Below, piece after piece: positions 26,259 through 35,028 of a DNA stretch of 64,000 bases (position 1 is the stretch's first letter; each line of letters opens with the position of its first letter). The position numbers were made by a program, and so were the translations under genes. The stretch lies in contig JAPPJY010000095.1 of assembly GCA_028874335.1 (NCBI GenBank), positions 1 through 64,000 on the forward strand, in the 5' to 3' direction. The notes below the pieces were generated by a model, which saw only the letters and a list, made by a program, of their open reading frames with translations, had not been told where the DNA came from and did not search any database. Origin of the DNA: Gemmatimonadota bacterium. Lineage in GTDB: Bacteria > Latescibacterota > UBA2968 > GCA-2709665.

Positions 26259-26570
26259 CTTCGCGTACGGGAACGAGATTTCAGTTGATTGGCTCAACTC
26301 CAGCTCCTTTTCGATACGTCCCCCGGCCTGCCGGACAGCGTCGGGCAGACGTAGAAGACAATCGTGAATAAAGCATCTGAACGCCGGGGGATTTTCTGCC
26401 GCCGCCACGGCCCGCGTGAAACGGCAAATTCACCTTTAATTCTACAATATTCATATCCGTACCGCAATAGGCATCTTCACCAAATGGCGGTTCACTATTG
26501 CAAAACGCGACAGCGCTGGCTGCGGACCCGTTCCGACGTCGCCCCTCACGACTCCCTTTCCCCCCTTTGG
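26259..26570. other. Non-coding interval
   Basis: 312 bp between two minus-strand genes. It includes the upstream region of the outer-membrane gene and the 3' flank of the C45 hydrolase, with a small inverted repeat (GTTGA..TCAAC) near 26283. The ORFs here look like shadows; no gene or repeat family member is visible. Confidence 0.4.
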
Positions 26571-27635
26571 TCAATTTGGATATTCGAACTCCTCGTAATC
26601 GTCTTTCTCGATCGGATGCAGGTATAGCCTCATCTTTCGATCTCTCGTGGTTGCGAACATCACCTGGCAGGAGATGAGGTCTCCAACGTTCAGACCATGC
26701 GTCTGCAGGATGCGCCCGGGCGCGTGGACGTCGAACGAGAAATCGATCAATTCCTGAAGGGTCTTCATCCGGGCGAAGACATTTCGATAGTGCGCGAAAT
26801 ACATGATGCGCGCCTGGGAGTTGTAATAGTAGGGCCCGTCCCAGAATTCGGGGTCCGCCTCACGGGACGGATTCTGTAGCTTGGGATGCTGCCAGTGATT
26901 CACCTCCAGGAGCATCCCGTCCTGCGCCTCCGAAATGGCGACGTTTTCCGATTCCAGTTCCAGCCCCAGTATATTCCCTCCAGCGTCGACCGTGACCAGG
27001 TTCATCCCCTTCTGCCCGGAGAGGCGGTACTGTTCCACGAAATGCCGGACGTCGTCGCAGTCGCCGCAGTGCTGCGCCAGCAGGTGAACGACGAAGTACA
27101 GGTTCAGGTGTTCGGGGTTGGAGACGAAGTTGAACTTCCGATGCCCGGAATTGGCTCCGACCGCCAGTCCGGCGTCATTCACAGCCATCCCCAGCGTGAC
27201 CTGTCGCCTGGTGCCGAACCCCATCATTCCATGAGGTTTCGTGTCCGGAAAAAATGAGACGACGGAATTGGAAACGGTTCCGGGCACCGTATCCGTGCCT
27301 CCGTCGTTGGTGGACAACATCGCCGGGCCGTCGTCTTCCAGGACGATTCCAAGCGTGGAACAGGCATCCCCGACTGGCCCCGTCCAGAGAATGTGTCCGA
27401 AGTATGCATGGTCGAAGGACGCCATTCCGGCGGCCTCGCCGAACGCCTCGATCTGATCGATCATATCCGGAAACTCACGGCGCATAAATGCCATGTTCCG
27501 TCGAAAGTAGGCGTTGTCGAAATCGTGCGGGCGGGCCTGCCAGAACTTCAGGTAGTCACGGGCGGCCTCCGGGTTCATGGAACCCTGCGCCCTGCCGATC
27601 TCCGCGGGATTTCCGCGAAATGTACGTGTCTCCAT
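26571..27635 (-). CDS. C45-type autoproteolytic acyltransferase/hydrolase
   Basis: 354-residue member of the C45 (isopenicillin N acyltransferase-like) N-terminal nucleophile family. The likely self-cleavage and nucleophile cysteine is in DACSTLGI; upstream residues would form the prodomain. Members hydrolyse or transfer acyl groups on amides. A close paralogue occurs at 32577..33644. I chose the ATG at 27635, which follows AAGGAGG by 5 bases, over the GTG in the track. It lies upstream of no obvious partner except the paralogue nearby and an SGNH esterase. Confidence 0.85.
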   Translation of the reverse strand: METRTFRGNPAEIGRAQGSMNPEAARDYLKFWQARPHDFDNAYFRRNMAFMRREFPDMIDQIEAFGEAAGMASFDHAYFGHILWTGPVGDACSTLGIVLEDDGPAMLSTNDGGTDTVPGTVSNSVVSFFPDTKPHGMMGFGTRRQVTLGMAVNDAGLAVGANSGHRKFNFVSNPEHLNLYFVVHLLAQHCGDCDDVRHFVEQYRLSGQKGMNLVTVDAGGNILGLELESENVAISEAQDGMLLEVNHWQHPKLQNPSREADPEFWDGPYYYNSQARIMYFAHYRNVFARMKTLQELIDFSFDVHAPGRILQTHGLNVGDLISCQVMFATTRDRKMRLYLHPIEKDDYEEFEYPN

Positions 27636-27711
27636 AAACACCTCCTTATCTGCACAATGCTTCGTTCAGCCAAGCTTCGGGCCCGGCCTCAGATCAATCG
27701 CATTCAAAGTT

Positions 27712-28773
27712 TCATGCCAGTAGGGCCGCTTCGACCGATGGCCGAATTGCTTTGGCCATGCGCAGGAATCCAAGGTCGTTCGGATGAACCCCGTCGACGG
27801 TACACGCATCCTGATCGGCATCGCCAAAGAGGGTCTCCCCATCCACAAACCAGACCCTGTCGTCTCCCCGCTTCAGGGCATTCTCATACGTCTCGCGAAC
27901 GATCTCTCGCCTCGCAACCCAGCGTGACGGATTGGCATTGATCGACGGGCTCGAGACGATAACAATGGGCAATTTGGGACGTGCCTCCCTCACAATCCGG
28001 AAGAACGCTTCGTGCGTCTGCTTCAGATAGTCGGCGTTCGGCGCGTTGTGGTCGTAGTCCATTACAAACACACGCATATCCACCGTCGCGATGAGGCGGG
28101 CCATGGCTGGTTCGGCCCGGGCGCTCCCGCTGAATCCGAAGTTGATCAGCTTCGCATCCAGCCAACGGGACAGGAAATTGGGGTAGGTGTTCCCGGGACG
28201 GGACGCGCAGCCTCCGTGCGTGATCGAGGAACCGTAGAAGAGAAGCGGCTTCTCGTCCGAGAACCGCGAGGGCGGCTCGACTCTCGCGCCGGGGTCCAGC
28301 CCGAGAACGACTTGATTGACGCCGTTGTAGACCGGAAAATTCAGCGTCCACTCGCGCATTCCGCCGTCCTGTCGATCCACCAGGACCGTTTCGTATGCCC
28401 GTTCGTTCATGGGGGGTCTCGCGGCGTTTATGAACCGCTTCTCCGTCCCGGTTCCCACGTAGATGTCGAATCCGGAATTCCCGGACCGCGGCATGTGCGG
28501 CATGTCCACGACTTCCGCCAACTCCGCCCGGATGGCGATCGTACGGGAATCCGACCTGAAACGGGCCATCCCGCCCGACGTACACCAGGCCAGCCTCCGG
28601 ACGGCTTCGCTCATGTCCGGCAGGGCGTCGACCGGCAGCCGGCAGAACCGTCTCTCCCGGTCCAGCCAAGGGAAGCCCGACACCTCAACAGGTGCTTCCA
28701 GGACATCCATGCAAAGCATCTCCCTGCCCTCGATTTCCACGGACTTCAGGCCAGGTCCTGCGCTGTCGGACAT
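27712..28773 (-). CDS. SGNH/GDSL hydrolase (putative carbohydrate esterase)
   Basis: 353 residues with an N-terminal beta-sandwich (SGFPWLDRERRFCRLP...) followed by an SGNH hydrolase: YGSSITHGG (block I serine), NFGFSGSA (block II glycine), DHNAPN (block III asparagine) and DGVHPND (block V Asp-His). Such two-domain esterases remove acetyl or similar groups from glycans. Start at ATG 28773 with GGGAG 6 bases upstream. It sits 11 bp from the CocE-like gene upstream, so they are cotranscribed. Confidence 0.9.
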   Translation of the reverse strand: MSDSAGPGLKSVEIEGREMLCMDVLEAPVEVSGFPWLDRERRFCRLPVDALPDMSEAVRRLAWCTSGGMARFRSDSRTIAIRAELAEVVDMPHMPRSGNSGFDIYVGTGTEKRFINAARPPMNERAYETVLVDRQDGGMREWTLNFPVYNGVNQVVLGLDPGARVEPPSRFSDEKPLLFYGSSITHGGCASRPGNTYPNFLSRWLDAKLINFGFSGSARAEPAMARLIATVDMRVFVMDYDHNAPNADYLKQTHEAFFRIVREARPKLPIVIVSSPSINANPSRWVARREIVRETYENALKRGDDRVWFVDGETLFGDADQDACTVDGVHPNDLGFLRMAKAIRPSVEAALLA

Positions 28774-28784
28774 CGATTCTCCCT

Positions 28785-30614
28785 TCACGACTTCCAGACG
28801 GGCAGTTGAACGTACGAGGCGCGCCCCGCGTCGTGGTAGACGGTATTCCGCGCGATGCGCCAGTCCCTGTCGTCGGGATCGCCCGTGTTCCGGTTGATGT
28901 CATAGTTGGGAAAGTTGCTGCTGCAGATGTCCAGGCGGATGCGATGTCCGGCCCGGAACAGGTTCGCGGACGGCTGCATGTCGATTTCGACGCGGTACAC
29001 CGTTCCAGGTTCCATCGGACTCGGCCGCTCGAAGCTCTCCCGGTATCGCGCCCGCAGGATGCCCTCCGAAACCGGGAAGGCGTACCCGGTCGGATCGTCC
29101 CGGCTTGGTGGATACACGTCCAGCAGCTTGAGGAAGAAATCCGTATCCGGCGCGTCCGAGGATATCCAGAGGACCCCTCTGATGTTCCCGGCGATCGACA
29201 GGTCAGCGGTCAGTGGGTCGGTTTGAAAGACCAGCACGTCGGGCCGCGAGGCGATGGGCATGCCGGGGATGCCATGGCCGGGAAGGGTCTCGATCTCGAT
29301 CTGATCCCGGGGCCCCATCCCCTTGAACCACCCTTCCTTCATCGGACCGTATGGGATGATACACCGGCCGTTGCTGGATACCGTATTGCGCGGGTCGTAG
29401 GCGTAGGTCGCGGAGGCGTCTTCCTCCGACGGGGCATCGGGCGACAGGATACCGTTCTCATGAATGTAGTATGGTGTCTCGCGCGAGCCTTCCGGCGGCC
29501 AGCCATCCACGCTGAACCACTTTCCGCCGTGTTGCAGGAGCCCGTCCCTGTCGCGGCTTCCGTCGTCGCCGCCCATGCGGAACATTCGCACCGCGCTGCC
29601 AACGTCCACTGTGACATCCTCCTTGAGCCATCGATTGAACCAATGGAGGTAGAGGTGGAGAAAGTCCTTATGGAAATGAAGGCCGCCCTCCGGACCGAAG
29701 TGCACGTCTCCGCAGGACGGTTCGCAGTTGCCGTGGGTCCACGGACCCACCAGCAGGTGCTGATTCCCGCGTCCCATGCTCACCATCTTCCGGAAGCCGT
29801 CGATGATGGTGCGGGGATACCAATCGAACCAGCCCACCATCCAGAGGATGGGTATATCGGGAAACGAATCGAAATATTCGTCCATGGCGAATCCCGGCTG
29901 CCGCCAGAATTCGGAATAGTCGTTGTTATCGAAATAGAGCTGGAAGACCGCGTCCTCGTACTGAGGCACCGCGGCCAGCGGCGTCTGACCGCGCCGCCAG
30001 GGGATCCGGGACGCCCACTCCAGGAAGTTCTGCCCGTCTGCGGACATGGTCTGGATGGCTTCGGCAATCGCCGGGTCCGCCTGCGCCTCGTGGCCCGTGG
30101 CCGACATCCGGACCGCCCAGTTCAGGAGGCCGAGATGCAGTGCGCCGCCCTCGCGCATGCTGTAATGATACGCGTTGATGGGCCCTTCGAATGGGATCAT
30201 CGTCGCCAGGGACGGGGGGTTCTGCGTGGCCGCGTGGAATTGCACCCACGCGTCGTAGGAACACCCGTACATTCCCACCTTCCCGTTGCACGACGGATGG
30301 TCGGCAATCCATTCGATGGTGTCGTACCCGTCTTCCGGGTCGTCCCTGAACGGGAAGAACACGCCCTCGGATCCATAGCGCCCCCGGCAGTCCTGTACGG
30401 CAGCCATATAACCATGCCGCGCGAAAAAGCTCGCCGCGGCCGAACCGCCGTTCTTGTTGTAAGGCGTCCTCTCCAGGATCGCCGGGAAGGTCCCGGTACG
30501 TCGATTCGCAACCTCACCCGGGAAGTAGAGGTCGGTGGCCAGGCGCACGCCGTCCCGCATCGGGACCATCACGTCCCTTGCCACAATAACGTCAGCCGTA
30601 TGAGGCTCACCCAT
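28785..30614 (-). CDS. CocE/NonD family alpha/beta hydrolase
   Basis: 609 residues of the CocE/X-Pro dipeptidyl-peptidase (S15) class. The nucleophile Ser119 lies in GMYGCSYDAW, the acid in VGWFDWYP and the histidine in VGPWTHGN, followed by a C-terminal jelly-roll domain (IRLDICSSNFPNYD). Cleaves esters or amides, cytoplasmic by lack of a signal. ATG preceded by AAGGTG. Transcribed ahead of the SGNH esterase with an 11-bp gap. Confidence 0.9.
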   Translation of the reverse strand: MGEPHTADVIVARDVMVPMRDGVRLATDLYFPGEVANRRTGTFPAILERTPYNKNGGSAAASFFARHGYMAAVQDCRGRYGSEGVFFPFRDDPEDGYDTIEWIADHPSCNGKVGMYGCSYDAWVQFHAATQNPPSLATMIPFEGPINAYHYSMREGGALHLGLLNWAVRMSATGHEAQADPAIAEAIQTMSADGQNFLEWASRIPWRRGQTPLAAVPQYEDAVFQLYFDNNDYSEFWRQPGFAMDEYFDSFPDIPILWMVGWFDWYPRTIIDGFRKMVSMGRGNQHLLVGPWTHGNCEPSCGDVHFGPEGGLHFHKDFLHLYLHWFNRWLKEDVTVDVGSAVRMFRMGGDDGSRDRDGLLQHGGKWFSVDGWPPEGSRETPYYIHENGILSPDAPSEEDASATYAYDPRNTVSSNGRCIIPYGPMKEGWFKGMGPRDQIEIETLPGHGIPGMPIASRPDVLVFQTDPLTADLSIAGNIRGVLWISSDAPDTDFFLKLLDVYPPSRDDPTGYAFPVSEGILRARYRESFERPSPMEPGTVYRVEIDMQPSANLFRAGHRIRLDICSSNFPNYDINRNTGDPDDRDWRIARNTVYHDAGRASYVQLPVWKS

Positions 30615-30727
30615 GGGAATTCACCTTGAGAAAAACCATTGGCCGGTGGGAGGCATCCCCGGAAGGCCGTGAGACGGAATACGTTAGAATAAAGGCGGGT
30701 AGACGGGAGACGTTAGAGGTTAGAAGA

Positions 30728-30850
30728 AATGCGGGGAGACGGGAGAGGGTAGACGGTAGAAGAAGCCCTTGCCAGGTAAGTTATCCCTAATTGCCTTCGG
30801 CGCGAGAGGAAATATCGCTGGGCAGGCAATCTCTCCCTTCTCTCGTCTTA
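30728..30850. repeat. Repeat family B, copy 1
   Basis: About 123 bp starting AATGCGGGGAGACGGGAGA and ending near CTCGTCTTA, with inverted arms (GAGACGGGAGAG / CTCTCCCTTCTC). The same order of segments occurs at 52885..53012. The end coincides with the TAA of the propeller gene 30848..32551. Additional partial units precede it on the left (from about 30680). Confidence 0.75.
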
Positions 30851-32551
30851 CGACTCTCTCCTTGTCGGCATTTTGCCCTTCGCCTTTGCTTCTGGCTGAC
30901 GGCATTGTCTGTTGGTCCCGCTTCTGCTCTTCGCCTCTGTTTTTTCTCTTCCTTCTTCCTTTTTCCTTCTTCCTTTCCTTCGCGTCTCCCCGCTATTCGG
31001 CATTTTGCCCTTCGCCTTTGCTTTTAGCTGACGGCTGACGGCTGATAGCTGCTTCTGAAACCGGTAGCCGTACAGCCGGGCCGCTCCATAGAGATGGAAG
31101 CGCAGCCTGAAGCGGTCCCGCCCGATGCCGGCAAGACCATTGTCACCCCAGGTGACGCGGCGCCGCAGCCCGTCGACGTCGATATCGTTGCAGTCCCCGC
31201 ATCCATATCCGGGAATGGGCTCGCAGGAATCCGCGTCCAGCACCTCGACTTCGAGCCAGTTGCGGTTGCGCCGGACGTCGCCTACGTTGACCGTCAGTTC
31301 GGTCGACCTGTCGGTCAGCGCCAGCGGGGAGGTGGTCGCGTGTCCCGGCGTTTCCCGGTCCGACGTCTCCAGACAGGTAAAGCCGTCTTCGCGAAGCGTG
31401 GCCAGGCCCATCCGCGCCATGCGCGCGCTCCCGCTCCCCATCTCATGGATGAACTCGGGGACCTCGTTTTCCGGCGGCCAGCTCGTGAACTCTTCGCCCG
31501 CCCCGCCGTAGAACAGGTAGATGGTCCCGTCCTTGACAGCCGGCTTATCCGTAATAATGAGCAACCCTCCGTCCCACTCGCCGTGAGCGCCGCGGGCGAT
31601 GACCTTCTGGTGGGGTTTGACGCGATCGAAACTGAGCCCGTCGCCGCTCACCGCCAGCCGGATGTCGGCCGAATACATCCCGTAGCGGCCGTAACCGTTC
31701 GGCACGTACCAGCCGTACTCGTAGCAGATGATCCAGGCGCCGCCGTACGGCGACATCATGATGTGATGGTCTTCGTACTCGAGCCCGTCGGCGGGGGAGA
31801 GCAGGGGGTTCTCGTCAGCCCTCCGGAAGTTTTCGACGTCCGGGCCGTACGCCAGAATCTTGGCGCGCCCGAGGCCGCGGTACCGATCGGCGCGGCGCTT
31901 GATATCGGGCTTGTCGAACGGCACCATCTCCTGGAAGACGGTCTTGTACCGGCGCGAGGGATCCGGGTCCTGGTCGTCGCGGACGAGGACGCCGATGTCG
32001 GGCGGTCCGCGAAACCATTCCGGCAGGTCGATGTTAGGGCCCTCGGTCCAGTGGACCCCGTCGGGCGAGTAGTTGGCCCGGGCGCCCTTTCCGGCATAGA
32101 CCTTCTGTCCGCCGAAGCTGCGCTTGATCCCCTTGAAACGCCTGTTCGGGTCCGGCTCGGTATCGTCCTTGATGATCGGACCGCGTCCGTCCAGGACGAT
32201 GTTGTTCTTCCTGCTCCCGTTGTATTCGTACAGGCCCAGTTCGGGTTTGTGCCAGTTGATCCCGTCCTCGCTGACGGCGTACCCCATCGCCCACCACCTC
32301 GACGTCGCGATGTCCGATCCGGCGTACCAGGCCTTGAACAGCCCGTCTTCGTCGTCGTAGATGACCGTGGGCGAGGACCACGGCGCGCAGTGGGTGGAAT
32401 CCCACTCGTGCGAGTCGCCCACGGGCAGTACGGGATTCAGCGGGTGTTTTTCCGCTTCGCACACGGTTTGCGTGACATGATGAACCGACTCGATCCCGTC
32501 CATCAGAAGGAACCCATCCGCGCTGCCGGGGTTCGTGTTCAGCCGATCCAT
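30848..32551 (-). CDS. GH43-like propeller protein with repeat-derived tail
   Basis: 567 residues. The main body is a glycosidase-like beta-propeller (LFKAWYAGSDIATSRWWAMGYA, YSPDGVHWTEGP, AWIICYEYGWYVPNGYG) with a C-terminal beta domain ending LYGAARLYGYRF. I chose the ATG at 32551 because GGGAGG lies 4 bases upstream; the longer ORF start is weak. The last roughly 65 codons do not look like a protein: they translate a 38-bp direct repeat at 30865 and 30997 with Lys/Arg-rich filler, and stop inside repeat B. An insertion probably removed the native stop. Confidence 0.75.
   Translation of the reverse strand: MDRLNTNPGSADGFLLMDGIESVHHVTQTVCEAEKHPLNPVLPVGDSHEWDSTHCAPWSSPTVIYDDEDGLFKAWYAGSDIATSRWWAMGYAVSEDGINWHKPELGLYEYNGSRKNNIVLDGRGPIIKDDTEPDPNRRFKGIKRSFGGQKVYAGKGARANYSPDGVHWTEGPNIDLPEWFRGPPDIGVLVRDDQDPDPSRRYKTVFQEMVPFDKPDIKRRADRYRGLGRAKILAYGPDVENFRRADENPLLSPADGLEYEDHHIMMSPYGGAWIICYEYGWYVPNGYGRYGMYSADIRLAVSGDGLSFDRVKPHQKVIARGAHGEWDGGLLIITDKPAVKDGTIYLFYGGAGEEFTSWPPENEVPEFIHEMGSGSARMARMGLATLREDGFTCLETSDRETPGHATTSPLALTDRSTELTVNVGDVRRNRNWLEVEVLDADSCEPIPGYGCGDCNDIDVDGLRRRVTWGDNGLAGIGRDRFRLRFHLYGAARLYGYRFQKQLSAVSRQLKAKAKGKMPNSGETRRKGRRKKEEGREKTEAKSRSGTNRQCRQPEAKAKGKMPTRRES
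30865..31037. repeat. Pair of direct repeats within the propeller gene's 3' end
   Basis: The sequence TCGGCATTTTGCCCTTCGCC, extending into TTTGCTT..GCTGACGGC, appears at 30865 and again at 30997, 132 bp apart, with a run of CTTCC-rich filler between. On the coding strand this yields the unusual Lys/Arg tail. A third copy of TGACGGC follows in tandem near 31030. Confidence 0.8.
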
Positions 32552-32576
32552 GTTTCCTCCCGTTTCGCGGTTTCCG

Positions 32577-33644
32577 TCACTCCCCATACGCCATTTCCGT
32601 GGACCGTTCCTTTTCCAGCGGATACCGGTGGACGCGCAGCTTCCTGTCCCGCGACGTCATGAAGATCCCGTGGGTCGTGAACCAGCCTCCGATATTGGTT
32701 TCGGGGCTTTGCAGAATCCTGCCCGGCGCGTGCACGTCGAACGAAAAATCCGTCAGTTCGCTTACGGTGCGCATTTCTTCGAACACGTCCCGGTGGCAGG
32801 CCAGGTACTGGACCCGGTTCTGGGAGTTGTAGAACGAGGCACTCGCCCACCAGTCCGGATCGGCCTTTCGAGACGGGCGCTGGAGGTCCGGGTCCTGCCA
32901 GTGGTTGGTCTCGAGAACCATTCCGTTTTCCGGTTCCCGAAGGGCGATGTTCGCCGATTCCAGTTCGAACCCAACCATGTCGCCGGACGCGTCCACGGCC
33001 ACGCCCGTGAGGCCCTTGATCCCCGAAATCCGGTACTGCCGGAGGAAATGCCTGACGTCGCCGCAGTCAGAGCAATATTGCGCGAGAAGATGCGTGGTGA
33101 AATAGAGATTGACGTGTTCGGGGTTGGCGCCCGGATTGAATTTCCGGTGACCCGACGCGCAGCCCACCAGCAGCCCCGCGTCGTTGATCGCCGTGCCGAC
33201 GGTGACGCCGAACCGCTCTCCGATGCCGATCAGACCGTGCGGCCTGCCGTCCGGCAGTCCTATCAGAATCTTGTCCTTTACGAAATCCTCGACCCTGCCG
33301 ATCGAACTCGTATCGTAGGTTCGCAACATCGCCGGACCGTCGTCCTCCAGCATGATCCCGAGCGCCGAACATCCGTCCAGGTCGGCAGCGGTGAAGTAGA
33401 CGTGCAGGAGATACGTATGGTCGAAATCTTCGATCCCCGCGGCTTCGCCGTAGGCCTCCATCTGGGTCACCAGTTCCGGGAATTCCCGCCGCATGAAAGC
33501 CATGTTTTCGCGGAAATAGCTATCCTCGAAGTCCTGGGACTGCTTTAGCCTCTTCTCCAGCTCACGGCGGGCGTATTCGGGATCGAGCGCGCCCTGTGCC
33601 CGCCCCGCTTCAGCAGGACCTCCCGCAAAGATGTACTTTTTCAC
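32577..33644 (-). CDS. C45-type autoproteolytic acyltransferase/hydrolase (second copy)
   Basis: 355-residue paralogue of 26571..27635 with the nucleophile region DGCSALGI and the same order of blocks (FMRREFPELVTQMEAYGEAAG, HLLAQYCSDCGDVRHFLRQYRISG, NHWQDPDLQRPSR). Starts at GTG. Its 3' end is 25 bp upstream of the propeller gene start, so the two are cotranscribed. The first copy lies 5 kb away; the pair likely arose by duplication and may differ in substrate. Confidence 0.85.
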   Translation of the reverse strand: MKKYIFAGGPAEAGRAQGALDPEYARRELEKRLKQSQDFEDSYFRENMAFMRREFPELVTQMEAYGEAAGIEDFDHTYLLHVYFTAADLDGCSALGIMLEDDGPAMLRTYDTSSIGRVEDFVKDKILIGLPDGRPHGLIGIGERFGVTVGTAINDAGLLVGCASGHRKFNPGANPEHVNLYFTTHLLAQYCSDCGDVRHFLRQYRISGIKGLTGVAVDASGDMVGFELESANIALREPENGMVLETNHWQDPDLQRPSRKADPDWWASASFYNSQNRVQYLACHRDVFEEMRTVSELTDFSFDVHAPGRILQSPETNIGGWFTTHGIFMTSRDRKLRVHRYPLEKERSTEMAYGE

Positions 33645-33695
33645 AACAGCGGCCTTTCAACGAGTGCTCCGAGTCAATTCCGACCGGATTCTTCC

Positions 33696-33734
33696 CTGAC
33701 AGATCCTTTCATTGTTGCTACATTGTAGCTACAA
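33696..33734 (+). promoter_or_regulatory. Promoter and operator of the RelB gene
   Basis: CTGACA, 17 bases, TACATT, followed by the perfect palindrome TTGTAGCTACAA (33723..33734) covering the -10 and start of transcription. A repressor such as the RelB-like product could bind it. GGAGG lies 8 bases before the start codon. Confidence 0.7.
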
Positions 33735-33750
33735 AGTGGAGGCTATTAAA

Positions 33751-34017
33751 ATGGGTAACGATAGTGTGGTCCGCGCGCGAATCGACAGTGATACCAAGGC
33801 ACGGGCGACCGAGGCGCTTGAAGTCATGGGCCTTTCCGTTTCCGATGCGATCCGTCTGCTGTTGTTGCGGATAGCCGAAGAGAAACGGCTGCCATTCGCT
33901 GTGAAAGTCCCCAATTCCACGACTGTCGAGGCGATGAAGGAACTGGAAGAGGGAAAGGGCAAACGATTCCGTAATTCCCGGGAGCTACTCAGGGATCTCA
34001 GACTTCTGGATGACTGA
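33751..34017 (+). CDS. RelB/DinJ-family antitoxin, solitary
   Basis: 88 residues with a ribbon-helix-helix N-terminus (VVRARIDSDTKARATEALEVMGLSVSDAIRLLL) typical of RelB/DinJ. It normally pairs with a RelE/YafQ ribonuclease, but no such frame follows; about 240 bp of non-coding sequence and a convergent gene pair come next. It may regulate its own promoter or act as a solitary antitoxin. Start ATG at 33751 with GTGGAGG upstream. Confidence 0.85.
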   Translation: MGNDSVVRARIDSDTKARATEALEVMGLSVSDAIRLLLLRIAEEKRLPFAVKVPNSTTVEAMKELEEGKGKRFRNSRELLRDLRLLDD

Positions 34018-34083
34018 CTCCGGTTCGCGCGCTGCGCCACACCTGGTGGCAGCTGAACAATCGGCACGTCTTAAGACACGAAA

Positions 34084-34106
34084 AGGGCGATCACAAGGAT
34101 CGCCCT
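34084..34106 (-). terminator. Intrinsic terminator of MntA-HepT
   Basis: AGGGCGATC/GATCGCCCT perfect stem with 5-base loop, followed on the minus strand by TTTTCG. It lies about 150 bp after the HepT stop and before the RelB gene, which ends 67 bp on the other side. Confidence 0.7.
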
Positions 34107-34253
34107 AACCGTTTCAATACCTTGTTGAATGGTTGTCTTCGTTGAATTGATCGAAATTGGTCTGACAGATAGTCTATTGTGTCCAGCTATTCTATCATAC
34201 TACAGTGGAATCTCAATCGGAGACTTCCAATCTTAATTTGCCATTTACTTCGA

Positions 34254-34628
34254 TCAGCTTTCTGTTCCTTCGGATGTCCCCTGTTGCGAAGACGGGATTA
34301 AAGGCTCCAGTTGGACGATTAACTCGGGAATTTGATCGACAGTCAATGCCCACATACGCGATTGAATGATCTCGCCATATTCGTGCGCCAGAACGTTGCG
34401 CATCCCCACAATCCTCCGCCACGGAATCTCAGGGTGTGCCTTCTTGAATGGATCGGATACGCGTCTTGCCGCCTCGCCGAGGATTTCCACTTGCCGTTCT
34501 ACCGCTGCCTGAACCATTCGATTCTGAAGAAACTGCTCGGATGTCAGATCTTTGACAAACTCCCTGACAGAAACGGCCGCTTCCAGCATATCCCAGAGGT
34601 AGGCGGCATCCCGGCTTTCAGGCCGCAT
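34254..34628 (-). CDS. hepT: HepT-type HEPN ribonuclease toxin
   Basis: 124-residue HEPN (DUF86) protein with the intact active motif RNVLAHEY: Arg77, His82 and the following Tyr84 match RX4HXY, the site where MntA partners attach AMP groups in characterised systems. It cleaves tRNA or mRNA when free. Coding overlaps the MntA-type gene by 11 bp. ATG follows GAGGTG. The pair appears functional. Confidence 0.92.
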   Translation of the reverse strand: MRPESRDAAYLWDMLEAAVSVREFVKDLTSEQFLQNRMVQAAVERQVEILGEAARRVSDPFKKAHPEIPWRRIVGMRNVLAHEYGEIIQSRMWALTVDQIPELIVQLEPLIPSSQQGTSEGTES

Positions 34629-34923
34629 AAATCACCTCTTTGGTGCTCAGAATGCCCTTCCGACGGAAAGGATTTCGGAGCCCCTGCTCTTCTATGAGGT
34701 CAACAGGCCGTTCGAGAATTTCCGTAATTTCCTCCTGCATCTGCACAAGGTCGAGTAAACTGTGTTCGGCGCCCGGGGTGAACGTAACCAGAAGGTCAAC
34801 GTCGCTGTCCATTGCAAAGTCATCGCGAAGGACAGAGCCAAACGCAGCCAATTCAGTAATTCTCCAGCGACAACAGAAATCCTCGATCCGGGCTTGCGGC
34901 AAATCTATCCGGAGCGGCGCCAT
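34618..34923 (-). CDS. mntA: MntA-type nucleotidyltransferase antitoxin
   Basis: 101 residues of the minimal nucleotidyltransferase fold with GSX10DXD complete (Gly29, Ser30, Asp41, Asp43 in FGSVLRDDFAMDSDVDLLV). In known type VII systems it AMPylates the HepT tyrosine to block the toxin. Overlaps hepT. Upstream lies a near-palindromic CGTATATAATATACG that may be its operator. Confidence 0.92.
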   Translation of the reverse strand: MAPLRIDLPQARIEDFCCRWRITELAAFGSVLRDDFAMDSDVDLLVTFTPGAEHSLLDLVQMQEEITEILERPVDLIEEQGLRNPFRRKGILSTKEVIYAA

Positions 34924-34969
34924 ACCTACCCCAATTGGCAGCTATTTGTGAGCGATCTTTTCGGAAGAA

Positions 34970-34984
34970 CGTATATAATATACG
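34970..34984 (-). promoter_or_regulatory. Palindrome in the MntA-HepT promoter region
   Basis: CGTATATAATATACG (7-bp arms around one base) lies 47 bp before the MntA start codon and contains the only -10-like sequence there. It is a candidate operator for autoregulation. No convincing -35 can be identified. Confidence 0.5.
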
Positions 34985-35028
34985 CACAAGTGTGTTGTAT
35001 CGCTACTCGGTAGATGCGCCGCTGGTGT

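Noticed and set aside
28692-30629. 645-residue plus ORF opposite the CocE-like gene
   Set aside because: Antisense shadow; no conserved motif. The minus frame has the catalytic residues.
30700-31040. CRISPR-like array from the spaced repeats
   Set aside because: Only two well-matched copies with long, low-complexity spacing and no cas genes nearby.
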